Source: UBA8752 sp002172485 (lineage in GTDB: Bacteria > Bacteroidota > Bacteroidia > Flavobacteriales_D > Sanyastnellaceae). From it: DNA of 6,244 nucleotides. The notes below the pieces were generated by a model. It saw nothing but the letters and a program-made list of their open reading frames with translations. It was not told the DNA's origin and searched no databases. The DNA lies in NCBI GenBank assembly GCA_042089915.1, contig JBELJZ010000036.1, positions 1 to 6,244 on the forward strand, written 5' to 3'. Within the stretch, counting starts at the first letter, position 1. Every line of letters starts with the position of its first letter. The position numbers and the translations under genes are program-made. This document shows, one piece after another, positions 1-6,244 of this stretch.

Positions 1-3000
1 TGGCCATGCCGGCAGCAGACGTGCTCACGTCGGCCGCGCACATGGCGTCAGCGTCCACAGTGTAAGCCTCGGGACAGGTGATGTTGACGGTCGGTGCGAC
101 GTTGTCGTAAAGTTCGAGGTACTGCTCTGCCTCGACGCTGCTGTTTCCACAAGCGTCCGTCGCGGTCCAGACCCGCATCCATGTACCCGGGCAACCACCC
201 GACATCTGGTATGCTTCGATGGAGTAAGTCACGTCACTGCAGTCATCAGCCGCGCTGATCGGCACGAGCGTCGGATCCGTCGGGTCGAGAACAGTTTCGC
301 AGGCTGCGTAAGCGTAGTAGAAGGTGGTCGGCCACGTGGGGTCCGTGGTGTCTTCGATGGTGAACGTGGCCACCGTCGTGCTGACGTTGTTGCAATCATC
401 CGTGGCGGTAAAGGTCACCGTCGCAGACCCCGTGGCACCGCAGTCGTCGCTCAACGCCGTGTAGTTGTTGGACCACGTCACGCCGCCGCAAACATCGCTG
501 GCCACAGCGCCACCGTTGTTGCTGAGCCAAGCGTTCAGGGCTGCCGTGTTGCCGGAACCGTCACATTCCACTGTTTGGTCGGAAGCGCCCGTGTCGATGC
601 TCGGGTTGGTCGTATCCTCGATCGTAAACGTCGCCGTCGTCGTGCTGACGTTGTTGCAATCATCCGTGGCGGTAAAGGTCACCGTCGCAGACCCCGTGGC
701 ACCGCAGTCGTCGCTCAACGCCGTGTAGTTGTTGGACCACGTCACGCCGCCGCAAACATCGCTGGCCACAGCGCCACCGTTGTTGCTGAGCCAAGCGTTC
801 AGGGCTGCCGTGTTGCCGGAACCGTCACACTCCACCGTCTGATTGTCGGCAGGGGTGTCGATGCTCGGAGCCGTCGTGTCTTCGATGGTGAACGTCGCAG
901 TCGTCGTGCTGGTGTTGCCGCAGTCGTCGCTGGCCGTAAACGTCACCGTCTCGCTGCCCGTCGCGCCGCAGGCGTCGCTCAGGCCCGTGCTATTGTGGCT
1001 CCAGGTCACGCCGCTGCAGGCATCGGTGGCCACAGCGCCTCCATTATTGGACAACCAGGCTGTGAAGGCAGCCGTATTTCCACCACCGTCGCATTCGACC
1101 GTCTGGTCGGAAGCGGCCGTGGTGATGTTCGGGTCAACATTGTCCTCAATGGTGAAGGTGGCGGTCACCGTGCTGGCGTTGCCGCACTCATCGGTGGCCG
1201 TGAAGGTCACCGTCGCAGATCCCGTGGCACCGCAACCATTGCTCAAAGACGTGAAATCGTTGGTCCAAGCGATGTCGGCGTCTGCAGTACAGTTGTCCGT
1301 CGCGGATGCACCGGCGTGGTTGTCGAGGAAGTTGTCCAACTCCATCTGGTTGCCCGCACCGTCGCACTCGGCGGTGTAGTTCGTGCCACCGGTGATGGTC
1401 GGGTTGGTCACGTCTTGGACCGTGATGGTCTGCGTGTGGGCAGCCGTGTTGCCGGAGCAATCCGTGGCGACCCATTGGCGGGAGATGGTGTAGTTGTTCG
1501 GGCAATTGCCATCGATGCGATCGCCCATGGGGTCGATGGACACGAAGCTGACGGTCGGGAAACCCGCATCCGCACAGTTGTCGGAAGCCGTCACCGTCGG
1601 GACAGCTGGCAGGGGATCCTCGCAGCTGATCGTGACGTTGGCCGGTGCGTTGTCAAACGTGGGGTCCGTCGTGTCGTCGCGGGTCCAGGTTTGTTCCATC
1701 GTCAAGGCGTCACCGCACTCGAGGTCGATCGCGGTGTAGACGAGGGTCACGCTGCTCTCCCCTTCTCCGCAAGGATCGAGGGTGTTGAAGTCTTCAGTCA
1801 AGTCAAAGGCGAAGTCACCCGTACCGTTGCTGATGGACTGACCATTAAACGTACCGTCGTAGTAGAACCAACCACCGGCACCAAACTCGCAACTGCGGTT
1901 GTTGGCGCTTTGGCCCACCTGGAAACCGAAGTTGGGTACACCAATGCCGGGATTGGTCTCCGGCATGTGGGACAACTGAACCATGGTTCCTTCTAGGCTG
2001 CCCTCACCCGTGAGGTAGCTCAGGCCGGAGTTCAGGAGATAAATGTTCCAAGCATCCGTCGTGGCATCGCCCATGGGATCGACTCCGCAGGAATTGTCAG
2101 ACTTGAAGCCTCCCGGCCAATCGGCACCAGAAGTCTCCGAATCGAAAATGGTCTGGATGTTCAGGATGGCAGTAGGGTCGTTGATGTCCTCGACTTGACC
2201 AGACACCATAATGGTGCCGTTTTCATATGTGGTGAAGGACACGCCATCGCCCGTGGGCACGAACAGGTGATCGTCTGCGATGCCGACGTTTTCGCCAAAC
2301 AGGGCGAGCACCCAATCATCGCCCGAGCCTGCCGGTGTGGCCGTGATGTAGCTGCTTTGCTGGAGGCGCTCCTCAAGCAGTCCGCACGCCACCTCACCGC
2401 GGTTGGCGGAGATGGTTGCGTCACATGCCGTCGGAAGGCCCGACAAGCACTCCACCACCTGATCCGTGAGCGTCTGATCAAAGGCCAGCGCATCGTCACA
2501 TGCGCTGCACTCTCCGTCTCCATTGCTATCCGTACACACGGCGAGGTTGTCAATTCCGTATTGCTCCTGCGCACCGGATCCGGAGATCTTGACCTTCAAG
2601 CGCAGGGACAAAGTGGAACCGGACACGGCCACATTGTCTTCATAGCTGTATGTCACGAGGGCGTTGTTGCCACCGCCATTGGTGCCGTCCACGTGACCAT
2701 TGGCCTGGTACAAGCTGGTCTCCGTGCCATCCACCACGATGAACATCTCGAATTGGTCAATGTGCGGACCGCTGTTCTCCATATCGCCCTGGCTGCGGGC
2801 ATCAAAGGCGATGAGCACATTGGACAGGCCGGTGATGTCGATGTCGTCAGTGTTGAAGACCTCGTCACCCGCGCTGTACTCATTGTTGTAGAGCAGGTGC
2901 GTATCGCCGGCGTCCTCGATCAACTGCGGAATGCCGTTGGTCATGATCATACAGGCAGGTCCCAGAGCCCAATTGCCATCGGCTGGGACATAGGCGGCGC

Positions 3001-3136
3001 CTGCATGGCACAGGTTTGAGGCATCCGTAGGTGTTTCGTTTTCGAAATCCTCAGAGTACAAGCTTTGGGCCGACAAAGAGCCGACACAAAATGCCATGAG
3101 CATGGCAAACATGAGTGAGGTAAAAGTGTGACGCAT
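1..3136 (-). CDS. Large secreted protein with HYR-like repeat modules, probable T9SS cargo (3'-partial)
   Basis: At least 1045 codons read without a stop from the ATG at 3136-3134 to the left edge, so the C-terminus is missing. Residues 1-23 form a signal peptide: Arg/His n-region, hydrophobic core LMFAMLMAFCVG, likely cleavage SLSA|QS. Residues 25-200 look like a jelly-roll or MAM/LamG-type beta-sandwich (early YSEDFEN, late YGIDNLAVC). A short acidic linker DSNGDGECSACDD starts at residue 203 and could bind calcium. Residues 288-445 match a domain in the upstream gene (GWFYYDGTFNGQS core). HYR-like modules follow from residues 492, 579, 669, 757, 845, 933 and 1015, rich in paired Cys and in DNC/DCG and TFTIEDTT motifs. 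No strong Shine-Dalgarno sequence is seen, which is common in Bacteroidota; the signal peptide decides the start. By family analogy I expect a T9SS sorting domain beyond the window. Adhesion or surface-matrix function is inference; no enzyme motif is visible. Confidence 0.9.
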   Translation of the reverse strand, partial: MRHTFTSLMFAMLMAFCVGSLSAQSLYSEDFENETPTDASNLCHAGAAYVPADGNWALGPACMIMTNGIPQLIEDAGDTHLLYNNEYSAGDEVFNTDDIDITGLSNVLIAFDARSQGDMENSGPHIDQFEMFIVVDGTETSLYQANGHVDGTNGGGNNALVTYSYEDNVAVSGSTLSLRLKVKISGSGAQEQYGIDNLAVCTDSNGDGECSACDDALAFDQTLTDQVVECLSGLPTACDATISANRGEVACGLLEERLQQSSYITATPAGSGDDWVLALFGENVGIADDHLFVPTGDGVSFTTYENGTIMVSGQVEDINDPTAILNIQTIFDSETSGADWPGGFKSDNSCGVDPMGDATTDAWNIYLLNSGLSYLTGEGSLEGTMVQLSHMPETNPGIGVPNFGFQVGQSANNRSCEFGAGGWFYYDGTFNGQSISNGTGDFAFDLTEDFNTLDPCGEGESSVTLVYTAIDLECGDALTMEQTWTRDDTTDPTFDNAPANVTISCEDPLPAVPTVTASDNCADAGFPTVSFVSIDPMGDRIDGNCPNNYTISRQWVATDCSGNTAAHTQTITVQDVTNPTITGGTNYTAECDGAGNQMELDNFLDNHAGASATDNCTADADIAWTNDFTSLSNGCGATGSATVTFTATDECGNASTVTATFTIEDNVDPNITTAASDQTVECDGGGNTAAFTAWLSNNGGAVATDACSGVTWSHNSTGLSDACGATGSETVTFTASDDCGNTSTTTATFTIEDTTAPSIDTPADNQTVECDGSGNTAALNAWLSNNGGAVASDVCGGVTWSNNYTALSDDCGATGSATVTFTATDDCNNVSTTTATFTIEDTTNPSIDTGASDQTVECDGSGNTAALNAWLSNNGGAVASDVCGGVTWSNNYTALSDDCGATGSATVTFTATDDCNNVSTTVATFTIEDTTDPTWPTTFYYAYAACETVLDPTDPTLVPISAADDCSDVTYSIEAYQMSGGCPGTWMRVWTATDACGNSSVEAEQYLELYDNVAPTVNITCPEAYTVDADAMCAADVSTSAAGMA
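374..565 (-). repeat. 192-bp perfect direct repeat, copy 2 (3' in the gene)
   Basis: Every base of 374-565 matches 638-829 at an offset of 264 bp by direct reading. It covers most of one 88-residue module, from the TVECDG segment to the serine-threonine run before TFTIED. The match stops sharply at 566/830 on one side and 373/637 on the other. Confidence 0.93.
638..829 (-). repeat. 192-bp perfect direct repeat, copy 1 (5' in the gene)
   Basis: This is the partner of 374-565. The bases between the two copies (566-637) differ from their periodic equivalents (830-901) at 20 of 72 positions by my count, several of them synonymous, while the copies themselves show no difference. Confidence 0.93.
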
Positions 3137-3356
3137 GACGAGCGATTTTGGTTCTCATAAAGATGCCGCTGCTGCTCGTTATTCCCGCCGAAAACATGTG
3201 TAAAATCGACTTAACGTATGTAACACTCAACCAATTATCGATAGGCATTCCCCCATGACATGTAACACCAAAGCGAATTTGTGAAATCACGTATTTGCTC
3301 CCGCATCCGGACCACTGATTCCGGCAGTTTTTGAATCCATGCCCGAAAACGCGGCC
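3137..3356 (-). promoter_or_regulatory. Leader/intergenic region upstream of the signal-peptide gene
   Basis: About 220 bases lie between the terminator and the ATG at 3136, clearly AT-richer than the flanking genes. A promoter for the downstream gene must be here if the terminator is efficient. I looked on the minus strand for the Bacteroidota primary-sigma pattern (TTG, 17-23 bases, TAnnTTTG) and found only weak partial matches around 3237-3205, so no site is called. No Shine-Dalgarno-like purine run sits at a useful distance before the ATG. The short ORFs crossing this region have no recognisable protein features. Confidence 0.5.
3218..3268. repeat. Spaced 9-bp direct repeat ATGTAACAC in the leader
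   Basis: ATGTAACAC occurs at 3218-3226 and again at 3260-3268 on the plus strand, start-to-start distance 42 bp, about four helical turns. Both copies are in the AT-rich leader before the gene that starts at 3136. Helical phasing and position would suit a regulator binding as two dimers, but two copies of a 9-mer are weak evidence and no known operator is recognised. Confidence 0.35.
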
Positions 3357-3388
3357 AAAAAAGAAAGCCACCCCGAAGGGCGGCTTTC
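3357..3388 (-). terminator. Rho-independent terminator of the upstream repeat-protein gene
   Basis: On the minus strand an 11-bp stem, arms 3388-3378 and 3373-3363, encloses a UUCG tetraloop (3377-3374). All pairs are Watson-Crick except one G-U wobble, and a run of six U (3362-3357) follows directly. It starts 28 bases after the stop codon of the 3417-6244 gene. The wobble becomes an A-C mismatch on the plus strand, so the structure favours minus-strand termination. It implies that the two repeat-protein genes are mainly transcribed separately. Confidence 0.9.
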
Positions 3389-3416
3389 CGTTTTGGTTTG
3401 GTTTTTCGCCTGATGA

Positions 3417-6244
3417 TCACTCGGAGACGAGCAACTTCTTGACCACTAGGTAAGCATTGCTGCTCAGGCGGATCTGGTACATGCCGTTGTTCAACGTACC
3501 TGCATCGATGTCCAAGGTGTGGTTCACACCGGACTGGGCGATGCCGTCGTACAGCTCGGAGACCAAGCTGCCGTCCATGCCGACCAGGTCGACGCGGATG
3601 CGCATGTTCTGCTCCACCGTGAAGCCCAACTGGCTGATGTCGTTGGTCGGGTTCGGCTGCAGGTTGGTGACGCGGATCGGGGTCTTGCCCGTCAACACAT
3701 CGCCCGCACCGCCGAGCACCACAGGAGCGTGGTCACCGCTGGCCTGACCGCTAACGGCAGGACCGTCCACAGCGTCATCACAATCATCGCCGTTCATGGA
3801 CACGCTGTATGCGAAGCCGCTCGCATTGGCACAGTCGTCCACGAGGCTGTAGTCACGCTCGATGCTCCATGGGAGGCAGCAGTCGAGGTCGCCGAAGGCG
3901 TCACCGGAGCCCATCACGCTGTTGCCGCCGAACGTACCGTTGTACGTGAACCAACCGCTGTAACCGTACTCGTTGTTCATGTTGTTGGCGCCGAGGCCGA
4001 ACTGACATGCGTAGTACTGGTTGCTCGGGGCGTGTGCGAGGCTCAAGGAAGAACCAGCGTAGTCACCCGTACCCGTCAGGGAGCCGGACTCGAGGATGCG
4101 GTACTCCCAATTCAGGTGGTCGTCAATCAGGTCACCGCAGTCGCGCTTGTACCCGGTCGGGAAGCTCTGGTTGCTCCAGGCATCCCAGTCGAGGGCAGCA
4201 CCGTACGTGATGACGAGGTCGAATCCGCCATTGGATCCATCCGCGGCCGTCAAGCTCTGCGTCAGGGTCAACGTGCCGTCTGCATTGTTGGCCACCAAGC
4301 CCGGGCCAGCGGCCAAGTAGAACTCGGCAGCACCAGCGAGGCCGAAGAGGCGCAGGCTGTGCGGATCGTAACCGTTGCAGGTCTCGCCGTCCTCGAAGGC
4401 GGCAGGCGTCGTGCTCAGGCAGAACAGATCCACATCCGCAGTCGGAGCGTATTCACCCACGTAGGTCTCGGTCATCGCGTACGCCACATCGGTGTCGCAG
4501 TTGTCCATGTAGGTCGGAGCCACAGCGGCCGGGATCGTCACCTCACCCAGGTGGCTCTCGCAGCAGACACTCTGGACGTCGCCGTTGCCCACACCCTCGG
4601 TGTCGGTGAACGTTGGTGCCAGGTTGTCCGTGACCGTGATCGTCTGGTCGTAGGTCAGCGTGGTCATCAGACCGCACTCATCCGTGGCCGTCACCGTGAA
4701 GGTGCGGACGAAGGAGTAGCTGCCTTCGAGCAAGTCGTCGTCACCCGTGCAGGTGTACAGAGCGTCGCTGTCGGCGTGCGTGATCTCCACGGAAGCGCTG
4801 CCGCAATCGTCACCAGCCTCGTAAGAAACGGTGCCGAGGGCGTCCACACTCGTGTCGATGTCACACGTGGCGTTCTGCTCGAGATTTTGGTTGGCCGGAC
4901 CCTCGATGGAGAGGCTCGGCGCCGTGGTGTCCTCGATCGTGAACGTGGCGGTCGCGCTGCTGCTGTTGCCGCAGGCGTCGGTGGCCGTGAAGGTCACCAG
5001 CGCACTGCCCGTCGCTCCGCAGAGGTCGCTGAGCAAAGCGAAGTCGTTCTCGATTGTCACAGCACTGCAGTTGTCGGTCGCAGAGGCGCCGGCGAGGAAC
5101 GCGTCAAGCGCAGCCTGGTTGCCCATGCCGTCACACTCCACCGTCACATTGGCCGGAGCCGTGATGCTCGGATCGGTGTTGTCGTTGACCGTGATCGTCT
5201 GATCGCAAGTGTGCGTGGTGATGTTGCCACAGTGGTCCTCCGCCTCAATGGTGAAGGTGCGGGTGATCACCATGCTACCGTCACACGGGTACGCCACAGC
5301 GTCGCTGCTGGAGATGCTCACGTCGACTGCGTCGTCGCAGTTGTCGTCGAGGTTCTCGTAGGAAGCGGTGCCGTTGGTGCTTTCGCTCGTGTCAGCGTTG
5401 CAGTTCTCGTCAACGCTGAGCGTCACGTCGGCCGGGCAGACGATGTCGAACGTCGGAGCCACATCATCGGTCAGGTTGATGATCTGGTCGAACGTGGCGA
5501 CGTTGTTGCAAGCGTCCGTGGCGGTATACGTCCGCATCACGGTACCGGCGCACGGGCCGCTCACCTCCATGTCGGTGATGACCACGGTCACGTCACCGCT
5601 GCAGATGTCACTCGCGGCGAAGTTGCCGTAGTACGTCTCAGCGTTGTAGGCGTCGCAGGCCACAGAGGTTTCCAGGTCGCCAGACAGTGCGGGCGGCGTG
5701 GTGTCCTCGATGGTGAACGTGGCCGTCGTCGTGCTCTCGTTGCCACAATCATCAGCGGCAGTGAACTCCACGATGGAGTAACCGACCGTTCCACCACAAT
5801 CGTCACCGGCTTCGATGGTCTCGGAGCTCCAGATCACGTCGCTGCAGTTGTCGCTCGCCGCGGCACCGCCATTGCTGGTCTGCCAAGCGAGGTACTGGGG
5901 GATGTTGCCCATGCCGTCACACTCCACCGTGAGGTTGGAGGCCGCCAGGTCGATGCTCGGCGCAGTGTTGTCAGTCACCGTGATCGTCTGGGAGCAGGAA
6001 GCGCTGGCCATGTTCTCGCAGTGGTCCTCCGCCGCGATGGTGAAGGTGCGCACGATGGTGTAGCTGCCGGCACAACCTGCCGTCAGAACATCCTCATGGC
6101 TCAGGTTCAAGTCGAGGTCTCCGTCACAGTTGTCCATGGCGGTGAAGGTGGCGTTGCCGAGGGCGTCAATGGACGTATCGGCCATACACAGAAAGCCAAA
6201 ATGATGGCTAAATCTGAATTGGCAGATATTATCAAGGGTGAGAT
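3417..6244 (-). CDS. HYR-repeat surface protein with T9SS type A C-terminal sorting domain (5'-partial)
   Basis: The frame runs from the right edge to TGA at 3419-3417. Numbering from the first ATG (6185-6183) gives 922 residues, but I do not take that ATG as the start. It lies inside a module (C-MADTS, compare C-NADTS at 262 and C-DIDTS at 441), the frame stays open to the edge, and no signal peptide follows it. Modules alternate: type A at 1-75, 244-338 and 423-523 (RTFTI-AEDHCGN, QTITV-DN); type B at 76-164 and 339-422 (TVECDGMGN, TFTIEDTT); a related module at 165-243. Residues 524-600 are a Cys-containing linker, and 600-797 a beta-rich domain shared with the downstream gene. Residues 834-922 are the sorting domain: NLQPNPTND, a beta-rich middle, NNGMYQIRL and final KKLLVSE. 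Such domains direct outer-membrane translocation by T9SS and are usually removed on surface attachment. A terminator follows 28 bases after the stop. Surface adhesion is the likeliest role but is inferred. Confidence 0.9.
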   Translation of the reverse strand, partial: LTLDNICQFRFSHHFGFLCMADTSIDALGNATFTAMDNCDGDLDLNLSHEDVLTAGCAGSYTIVRTFTIAAEDHCENMASASCSQTITVTDNTAPSIDLAASNLTVECDGMGNIPQYLAWQTSNGGAAASDNCSDVIWSSETIEAGDDCGGTVGYSIVEFTAADDCGNESTTTATFTIEDTTPPALSGDLETSVACDAYNAETYYGNFAASDICSGDVTVVITDMEVSGPCAGTVMRTYTATDACNNVATFDQIINLTDDVAPTFDIVCPADVTLSVDENCNADTSESTNGTASYENLDDNCDDAVDVSISSSDAVAYPCDGSMVITRTFTIEAEDHCGNITTHTCDQTITVNDNTDPSITAPANVTVECDGMGNQAALDAFLAGASATDNCSAVTIENDFALLSDLCGATGSALVTFTATDACGNSSSATATFTIEDTTAPSLSIEGPANQNLEQNATCDIDTSVDALGTVSYEAGDDCGSASVEITHADSDALYTCTGDDDLLEGSYSFVRTFTVTATDECGLMTTLTYDQTITVTDNLAPTFTDTEGVGNGDVQSVCCESHLGEVTIPAAVAPTYMDNCDTDVAYAMTETYVGEYAPTADVDLFCLSTTPAAFEDGETCNGYDPHSLRLFGLAGAAEFYLAAGPGLVANNADGTLTLTQSLTAADGSNGGFDLVITYGAALDWDAWSNQSFPTGYKRDCGDLIDDHLNWEYRILESGSLTGTGDYAGSSLSLAHAPSNQYYACQFGLGANNMNNEYGYSGWFTYNGTFGGNSVMGSGDAFGDLDCCLPWSIERDYSLVDDCANASGFAYSVSMNGDDCDDAVDGPAVSGQASGDHAPVVLGGAGDVLTGKTPIRVTNLQPNPTNDISQLGFTVEQNMRIRVDLVGMDGSLVSELYDGIAQSGVNHTLDIDAGTLNNGMYQIRLSSNAYLVVKKLLVSE
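6186..6244. other. AT-rich edge segment with abrupt composition change
   Basis: By hand count the last 59 bases are about 37% GC, against roughly 60% in the adjoining coding sequence. The minus-strand frame of the repeat protein stays open here, and its residues keep a Cys-to-Cys spacing of 12 and a T-x-D-x-x-C match to an internal module (PTFDIVC), but the part between the two Cys does not resemble a module. The plus strand also reads open, with an ATG at 6204 giving MAKSELADIIKGE, which could be the N-terminus of an unrelated gene. It may be genuine divergent coding sequence, a recombination junction, or a chimeric contig end. Confidence 0.4.

Larger units (their letters stand above)
341..1402 (-). 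repeat. Four tandem HYR-like protein modules (264-270 bp period)
   Basis: Four consecutive modules in the 1-3136 gene begin at 1402 (90 residues), 1132, 868 and 604 (88 residues each). Each starts with a Pro-x-Ile segment, then (Q)TVECDG-GN, A-x-AWLSNNGGAVA-D, CG-TGS-TVTFTA-DDC, and ends TATFTIEDTT. The first copy (1133-1402) is the most divergent, with AECDGAGNQ and a two-residue longer body. The last two (605-868 and 341-604) are nearly identical. The order of divergence suggests growth by tandem duplication toward the 3' end. A less similar module of the same fold (about 87 residues, 1403-1663) precedes them and another of 82 residues (95-340) follows. Confidence 0.9.

Noticed and set aside
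341..1402. CRISPR-like or non-coding tandem array
   Set aside because: The period is 264-270 bp, in frame throughout, and translates to conserved extracellular modules, so it is a protein repeat.
575..1996. A 473-codon open frame on the plus strand opposite the repeat modules
   Set aside because: The translation is rich in Arg, Val and Gly with no domain, and repeats in step with the opposite-strand modules. It is the antisense shadow of GC-rich, Asp/Thr-rich coding DNA. The minus-strand frame has a signal peptide and recognisable modules.
3205..3237. Possible Bacteroidota promoter (TTG ... TAAGTCG) on the minus strand
   Set aside because: Only about half of the -7 consensus positions match, and similar partial matches occur by chance in AT-rich DNA.
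3307..3332. CCGGA/TCCGG inverted repeat followed by five T on the plus strand
   Set aside because: A 5-bp stem with an 8-base loop is too weak, and no plus-strand gene precedes it that would need a terminator.
3051..3371. Minus-strand ORF of 106 codons covering the leader and the start of the signal-peptide gene
   Set aside because: It starts within the terminator U-tract region, overlaps the signal peptide in another frame, and shows no protein features.

Overview
The window carries two neighbouring genes on the minus strand. Both encode very large, modular, secreted proteins of the type that Bacteroidota export through the type IX secretion system (T9SS). The evidence is a textbook T9SS C-terminal sorting domain on the upstream gene, a clean signal peptide on the downstream gene, and long arrays of HYR-like immunoglobulin-fold modules in both. 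The coding DNA is GC-rich for this phylum. I infer a Bacteroidota cell-surface locus, possibly marine flavobacterial or saprospiral, but the sequence does not fix the genus.

Layout, in the direction of transcription (right to left). Positions 6244-3417 hold gene A, which is 5'-incomplete. It has alternating cysteine-rich repeat modules, then a beta-rich domain, then the T9SS sorting domain. A strong Rho-independent terminator follows at 3388-3357. Next comes an AT-richer leader of about 220 bases with no convincing promoter motif but a spaced 9-bp direct repeat. Positions 3136-1 hold gene B: a signal peptide, an N-terminal beta-sandwich-like domain, a second copy of the beta-rich domain seen in gene A, then a run of HYR-like modules that leaves the window still in frame. 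Gene B's 3' end is therefore missing. The plus-strand ORFs, including one of 473 codons opposite the repeats, are antisense shadows.

The genes are paralogous in parts and share two building blocks: the HYR-like modules and an uncharacterised domain of roughly 160-200 residues with a GWF-Y-GTF-G core. The terminator suggests separate transcription. Both products are probably exported and displayed on, or released from, the cell surface, perhaps as adhesins or matrix proteins. That role is inference: no catalytic motif is visible in either protein.

The most informative sequence signals are three. Gene B has a 192-bp stretch repeated with no mismatch at a 264-bp period and bounded by diverged flanks, which suggests recent conversion or unequal exchange. 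The two genes share an unnamed domain placed at opposite ends of the proteins. At the right edge the composition drops abruptly and gene A's apparent start codon lies inside a repeat module, so the true 5' end is outside the window or the edge is a junction.
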